DNA of 8,606 bases from Planctomycetaceae bacterium. GTDB taxonomy: Bacteria; Planctomycetota; Planctomycetia; Pirellulales; Pirellulaceae. The translations under genes and the position numbers were made by a program. The notes under the pieces were generated by a model. The model saw nothing but the letters and a program-made list of their open reading frames with translations, did not search any database and was not told the origin of the DNA. The stretch's first letter is position 1. The number at the start of each line of letters is the position of its first letter. Shown here piece by piece: positions 5,878-8,606 of the stretch. The DNA lies in assembly GCA_002702965.1 (NCBI GenBank), contig PADE01000238.1, positions 1 through 8,606 of the forward strand, read 5' to 3'.

Positions 5878-8244
5878 ATGCCAGGAACGATGATGGGACG
5901 GGCGGTAACACTGTGGCTGGCATTGGCGGGGCATGCGATGGCGGGTCTGGTGAACCTGACGCCGGACAAGAACGGAGATCGCGTCGCAGTTGCCACGGAT
6001 GGCAAGGTTGCCTACCTGCCGGCGAAGCGAGTCAACGTGGGAGCCACCAACGTCGGTGGCGGTTACTGCCGATACATCAAACGAACCCAAAATGGCGATC
6101 TGTACGTGATGGGTCCCAACCTGGGTAATCGCCTGTTTCGTTCCACCGATGGCGGCCACCACTGGACAAGTTCTCCCTGGAATATCGAACAGATGGCCTT
6201 CTTGTCCGCGTTCGCAATTCTGGCCGACGATACCTTTGTAGTGGCCTACATGCCCTCTCCATTAAGTGCGCACAAAGCAATGTGGGTGGCGCGCTCGAGC
6301 GACCGTGGCAAGACGTGGGACGCAAACCGCATCCAACTCGACCTGGATCCCTTCACCCGCGTCATGGGCTGGAACGCAGACATCGTCCAGATTGCAGACG
6401 GCACCCTGTTGTTAACGCTGGACATGCGGGCCAGCGTCGATGCGGTTCATGACGAAACGGGAGCGATGCTTCCGCCGCATTTGAAAGGCGGCTTTCTGTA
6501 CATCGTGCGGTCGCGAGACGGTGCGAAGACCTGGGGCGATCGCAGCCGGATTCCAGCCTCCGGCGGCGAAGTCCACCTGTGTAGACTGCCGTCTGGAAAA
6601 CTGATGGCGGCGGTTCGCAAACAGCGTTGGCACCGCGCGCCGGGCGATCCGGCGAGTGTGCTGGAAATCAAGAAACGGTACGGCTACAAGCCGCTGATGG
6701 GCGGCGGGGGGATCGAAGACAGCGAGGAGGCCAACCGGATCAAAAACATCTTCGTCTCTGAATCCTACGACGACGGTTACACCTGGGTCAACGAACAACA
6801 AGTGAGCGACTTTATGCAATGCTCGGGCGACCTGACGTACACCACGGACGGAGTCCTGGTGCTGCAGTACTTGCACCGTTACCACGGCGGACCGATCGCC
6901 AACGTCAGCATTCGGGCCCGGGTCAGCTACAACAACGGGAACACCTGGGAGCCGGAAGAATATGTCCTGAGTGATGGCGAAAACTACCCCAGTGGTATCG
7001 CGGGTGAAGAGGGGAGCGTGATCACCATGTGCCCACACCGCGGCCAAATTCAGGCGGTCCACTGGCGGCCCTTGCCTCGGGACAAACCTCCGTTAGCCTA
7101 CCGTGGCGCGACCCAAAGGGGGAACACCGTGAGCACCGCCAAGCCACTTGTTCGTCAATCCCACATTGCGGTTTCACAATCCGGTGGAGAAACCCTCCAA
7201 CTCCCCGTGACCCGTGTCAACCTGTTGCCTCCCGCTGGGGGCGCCAAACACTCCCCGATCCATTACACGCGTAATAGCGCCGCGATGGATCGCGCAGGCG
7301 ACGGGACCCTGTACTGCGCCGGAAATGTATTGGGGCAACGCATTCTCCGCAGCAGCGATCAGGGAACCACCTGGAAAGTGGCACAACTCGGTATTCCAGG
7401 GTGGGGCAGCATGGTGGGGTTCAAGATCCTCCGCGACGATACGTTCGTCGTGCTGTTCGAACCGGTTGGCAACCCTCATCGCATCTTGTATGTCGCGCGT
7501 TCGACGGACCGCGGCGAGACATGGCAGCTGCAGAAGACACGACTCGACATCGCCCCTTACACTCAGCTCTCTGGAAAGGGGCACAACCTGCTCGAGCTGA
7601 ACGACGGGACGTTGCTGGTCACGTTGCGGCTCTGGGGGGCGACCGGCGCGGCCGCCGACGAACAGCAACGGGGGCCTGTCGATGCACCGACGCATGTCTT
7701 GCGCTCGGTCGACGGGGGGAAGACGTGGACCGGTCGGAGTCCGCTCGCAGGACTCGCCGGCCAGACCCGTCTACGCCGTCTGGCTTCCGGAAAATTGTTG
7801 GCCTGCGTGTTCAATCTCAAGATCGGAGTCACCAACAAACTCATGTTGGCTGAATCCGACGACGGCGGACAGACCTGGATCAACCCGCGCGAAGTCTCCG
7901 CGGCCCGACAACCGGGTGGCGCGAACCTGACACAACTTGCGGATGGGACCGTTGTACTGGAATATCTCTACGACACCGCGCCCGGCAAGAGCCCGCATTC
8001 CAATTGGTACTACGTAAACGGCCTCCGTTCGGTGATCAGCCGCGACGAAGGGAAAACCTGGCAACCGGACGTGTACGTGGTCAGCCGCCAAACCGCGCCG
8101 AACGTAGAGCCTACCGGAGGAGGCGCCTACCTTTCCGACAGTGTCGCGCTGGATGACGGTCGGCTGTTCACCGCCTGTGTGCATTTCGAGAACGGGGGTA
8201 TGCAGTTCCAGGGAGTCACCTGGAAACCTCTGCCCGTCAAGTGA
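5878..8244 (+). CDS. Secreted sialidase-like protein with two tandem Asp-box beta-propellers
   Basis: 788 residues. Residues 1-22 form a signal peptide: Arg8, hydrophobic core at about 9-18, AMA at 20-22 before the cleavage site. The rest is two copies of one sialidase/BNR-type domain. The first (about 48-400) has Asp-boxes S-x-D/N-x-G-x-T-W at 89, 140, 212, 296 and 350, two of them imperfect. The second (about 443-786) has them at 492, 542, 610, 660 and 721. Parallel landmarks confirm duplication: RVNV/RVNL at the start, DDTFVV at 117 and 520, ADGTLLLT/NDGTLLVT at 173 and 576, LPSGKL/LASGKL at 237 and 636, and WRPLP/WKPLP at 396 and 782. A Gly/Ser/Arg-containing linker of about 40 residues joins them. 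The family hydrolyses sialic acids from glycans or merely binds them. I cannot see the FRIP-type N-terminal Arg motif of classical GH33 enzymes, so catalysis is unproven. It is divergent from the MIP and PSD1 genes and stands alone on its strand. The fold is secure; the activity is not. Confidence 0.9.
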   Translation: MPGTMMGRAVTLWLALAGHAMAGLVNLTPDKNGDRVAVATDGKVAYLPAKRVNVGATNVGGGYCRYIKRTQNGDLYVMGPNLGNRLFRSTDGGHHWTSSPWNIEQMAFLSAFAILADDTFVVAYMPSPLSAHKAMWVARSSDRGKTWDANRIQLDLDPFTRVMGWNADIVQIADGTLLLTLDMRASVDAVHDETGAMLPPHLKGGFLYIVRSRDGAKTWGDRSRIPASGGEVHLCRLPSGKLMAAVRKQRWHRAPGDPASVLEIKKRYGYKPLMGGGGIEDSEEANRIKNIFVSESYDDGYTWVNEQQVSDFMQCSGDLTYTTDGVLVLQYLHRYHGGPIANVSIRARVSYNNGNTWEPEEYVLSDGENYPSGIAGEEGSVITMCPHRGQIQAVHWRPLPRDKPPLAYRGATQRGNTVSTAKPLVRQSHIAVSQSGGETLQLPVTRVNLLPPAGGAKHSPIHYTRNSAAMDRAGDGTLYCAGNVLGQRILRSSDQGTTWKVAQLGIPGWGSMVGFKILRDDTFVVLFEPVGNPHRILYVARSTDRGETWQLQKTRLDIAPYTQLSGKGHNLLELNDGTLLVTLRLWGATGAAADEQQRGPVDAPTHVLRSVDGGKTWTGRSPLAGLAGQTRLRRLASGKLLACVFNLKIGVTNKLMLAESDDGGQTWINPREVSAARQPGGANLTQLADGTVVLEYLYDTAPGKSPHSNWYYVNGLRSVISRDEGKTWQPDVYVVSRQTAPNVEPTGGGAYLSDSVALDDGRLFTACVHFENGGMQFQGVTWKPLPVK

Positions 8245-8310
8245 GCAGCAAACTCTGTGTGCAGGGCACCAAGACGCTTGACTTGAGATGGCGCGGCAAC
8301 ACTCAGGTCT
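8245..8310. other. Short gap between convergent reading frames
   Basis: These 66 bp lie between the sialidase-like stop and the end of the minus-strand fragment described next. I see no stem followed by a T-run on either strand, so no intrinsic terminator can be called. Confidence 0.35.
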
Positions 8311-8433
8311 TTAGATGAAAATAGCTGTGTGCCTACTGTCAAAGACCCCTCGAAGCGTAACGGCCAGCCGTTCTGGCACGTTCCGCTCACCATCAAAATG
8401 AAAGCGGATTTCAACCTCCTCAACTAAGGCCAA
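8311..8433 (-). pseudogene. Possible frameshifted continuation of the right-edge gene
   Basis: In the frame shifted by one base relative to the upstream fragment, a coding-like stretch runs from about 8433 to a TAA at 8311-8313. It reads LALVEEVEIRFHFDGERN and then VPERLAVTLRGVFDSRHTAIFI, with alternating hydrophobic and charged residues typical of a real protein. It has no good start of its own: the only nearby candidate is a TTG at 8433 without a ribosome site, and the frame is closed upstream by TGA codons near 8484. The simplest reading is that it is the true C-terminus of the gene entering from the right, joined by a missing base near 8430-8440. A tiny overlapping gene or chance are the alternatives. 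Confidence 0.35.
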
Positions 8434-8606
8434 CAGGTCTGAGCTTCTAGAACCAGATCTCCGACCAACTTGTGAAAGTTCTCAAACGCTTCAATCGCTG
8501 TGTCTGTTTCCCACTTCTCCATCGCAGCCTGCTTCTCTTCATCTGGCATCGTTCCAGTGTGTTTAACTCCAGTCCTCCCTGCTTCGGATCTCCTAAACTC
8601 ATCATC
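8424..8606 (-). CDS. C-terminal part of an unrecognised protein entering from the right edge
   Basis: The minus-strand frame is open from the right edge to a TAG at 8424-8426, giving 60 residues. The composition looks coding: charged and helix-prone, with MPDEEKQAAMEKWETDTAIE from about residue 20 and AFENFHKLVGDLVLEA after it. The DNA is visibly less GC-rich than the rest of the window. I recognise no family. The last residues (QTCWP) look unlike what precedes them, and a neighbouring frame becomes coding-like at just this point, so the stop may result from a frameshift. Alternatively, a short gene could start at the ATG at 8549 (41 residues), but I see no strong ribosome site for it. Confidence 0.45.
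   Translation of the reverse strand, partial: DDEFRRSEAGRTGVKHTGTMPDEEKQAAMEKWETDTAIEAFENFHKLVGDLVLEAQTCWP

Noticed and set aside
6412..7062. 216-codon minus-strand open frame inside the sialidase-like gene
   Set aside because: Antisense shadow of a frame with ten Asp-boxes; no independent evidence of coding.
8359..8372. Palindrome AACGGC-CA-GCCGTT near the right end as a terminator for the sialidase-like gene
   Set aside because: The two-base loop is too small for a stable fully paired hairpin, there is no T-run, and it lies inside a coding-like minus-strand stretch.

Overview
The window looks like a piece of a GC-rich planctomycete chromosome, most likely from the Pirellulales or a relative. 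The basis is a gene pair that is a hallmark of that phylum. One member is a very large secreted protein with planctomycete cytochrome C (PSCyt1), DUF1549 (PSCyt2) and DUF1553 (PSD1) domains. The other is a DUF1501 protein with a twin-arginine signal. No genus can be named from the sequence alone.

Layout. From 5274 down to the left edge everything lies on the minus strand. In transcription order this is an aquaporin-family (MIP) gene (5274 to 4652), the PSCyt1/DUF1549/DUF1553 gene (4482 to 1039) and a DUF1501 gene (925 to the left edge, cut off). The MIP gene appears broken. Its frame stops at a TAG exactly where a conserved Trp is expected, and the missing sixth membrane helix continues to a natural stop after a further one-base shift in a homopolymer. 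A noncoding stretch of about 600 bp (5278-5877) separates it from a divergently oriented plus-strand gene (5878-8244). That gene encodes a secreted sialidase-fold protein made of two tandem copies of a five-Asp-box beta-propeller. The last 360 bp carry no plus-strand gene. On the minus strand they hold the end of an unrecognised gene entering from the right, apparently with a frameshift.

How the parts may work together. PSCyt/PSD1 plus DUF1501 pairs are exported, very abundant in planctomycetes and of unproven function. They are often found near sulfatases and glycan-active enzymes. The adjacent secreted double-propeller sialidase-like protein suggests a module acting on extracellular glycans, with the haem-binding protein as a possible redox partner. 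This is inference from context. The divergent intergenic region contains two perfect 7-bp inverted repeats built on the same GTGAT/ATCAC core, which are candidate operator sites.

No tRNA, rRNA, CRISPR array or insertion sequence was seen. Nothing here clearly amounts to a wholly new system. The items most worth a second look are the doubly damaged MIP gene, the duplicated sialidase propeller, the paired inverted repeats and the frameshifted fragment at the right edge.
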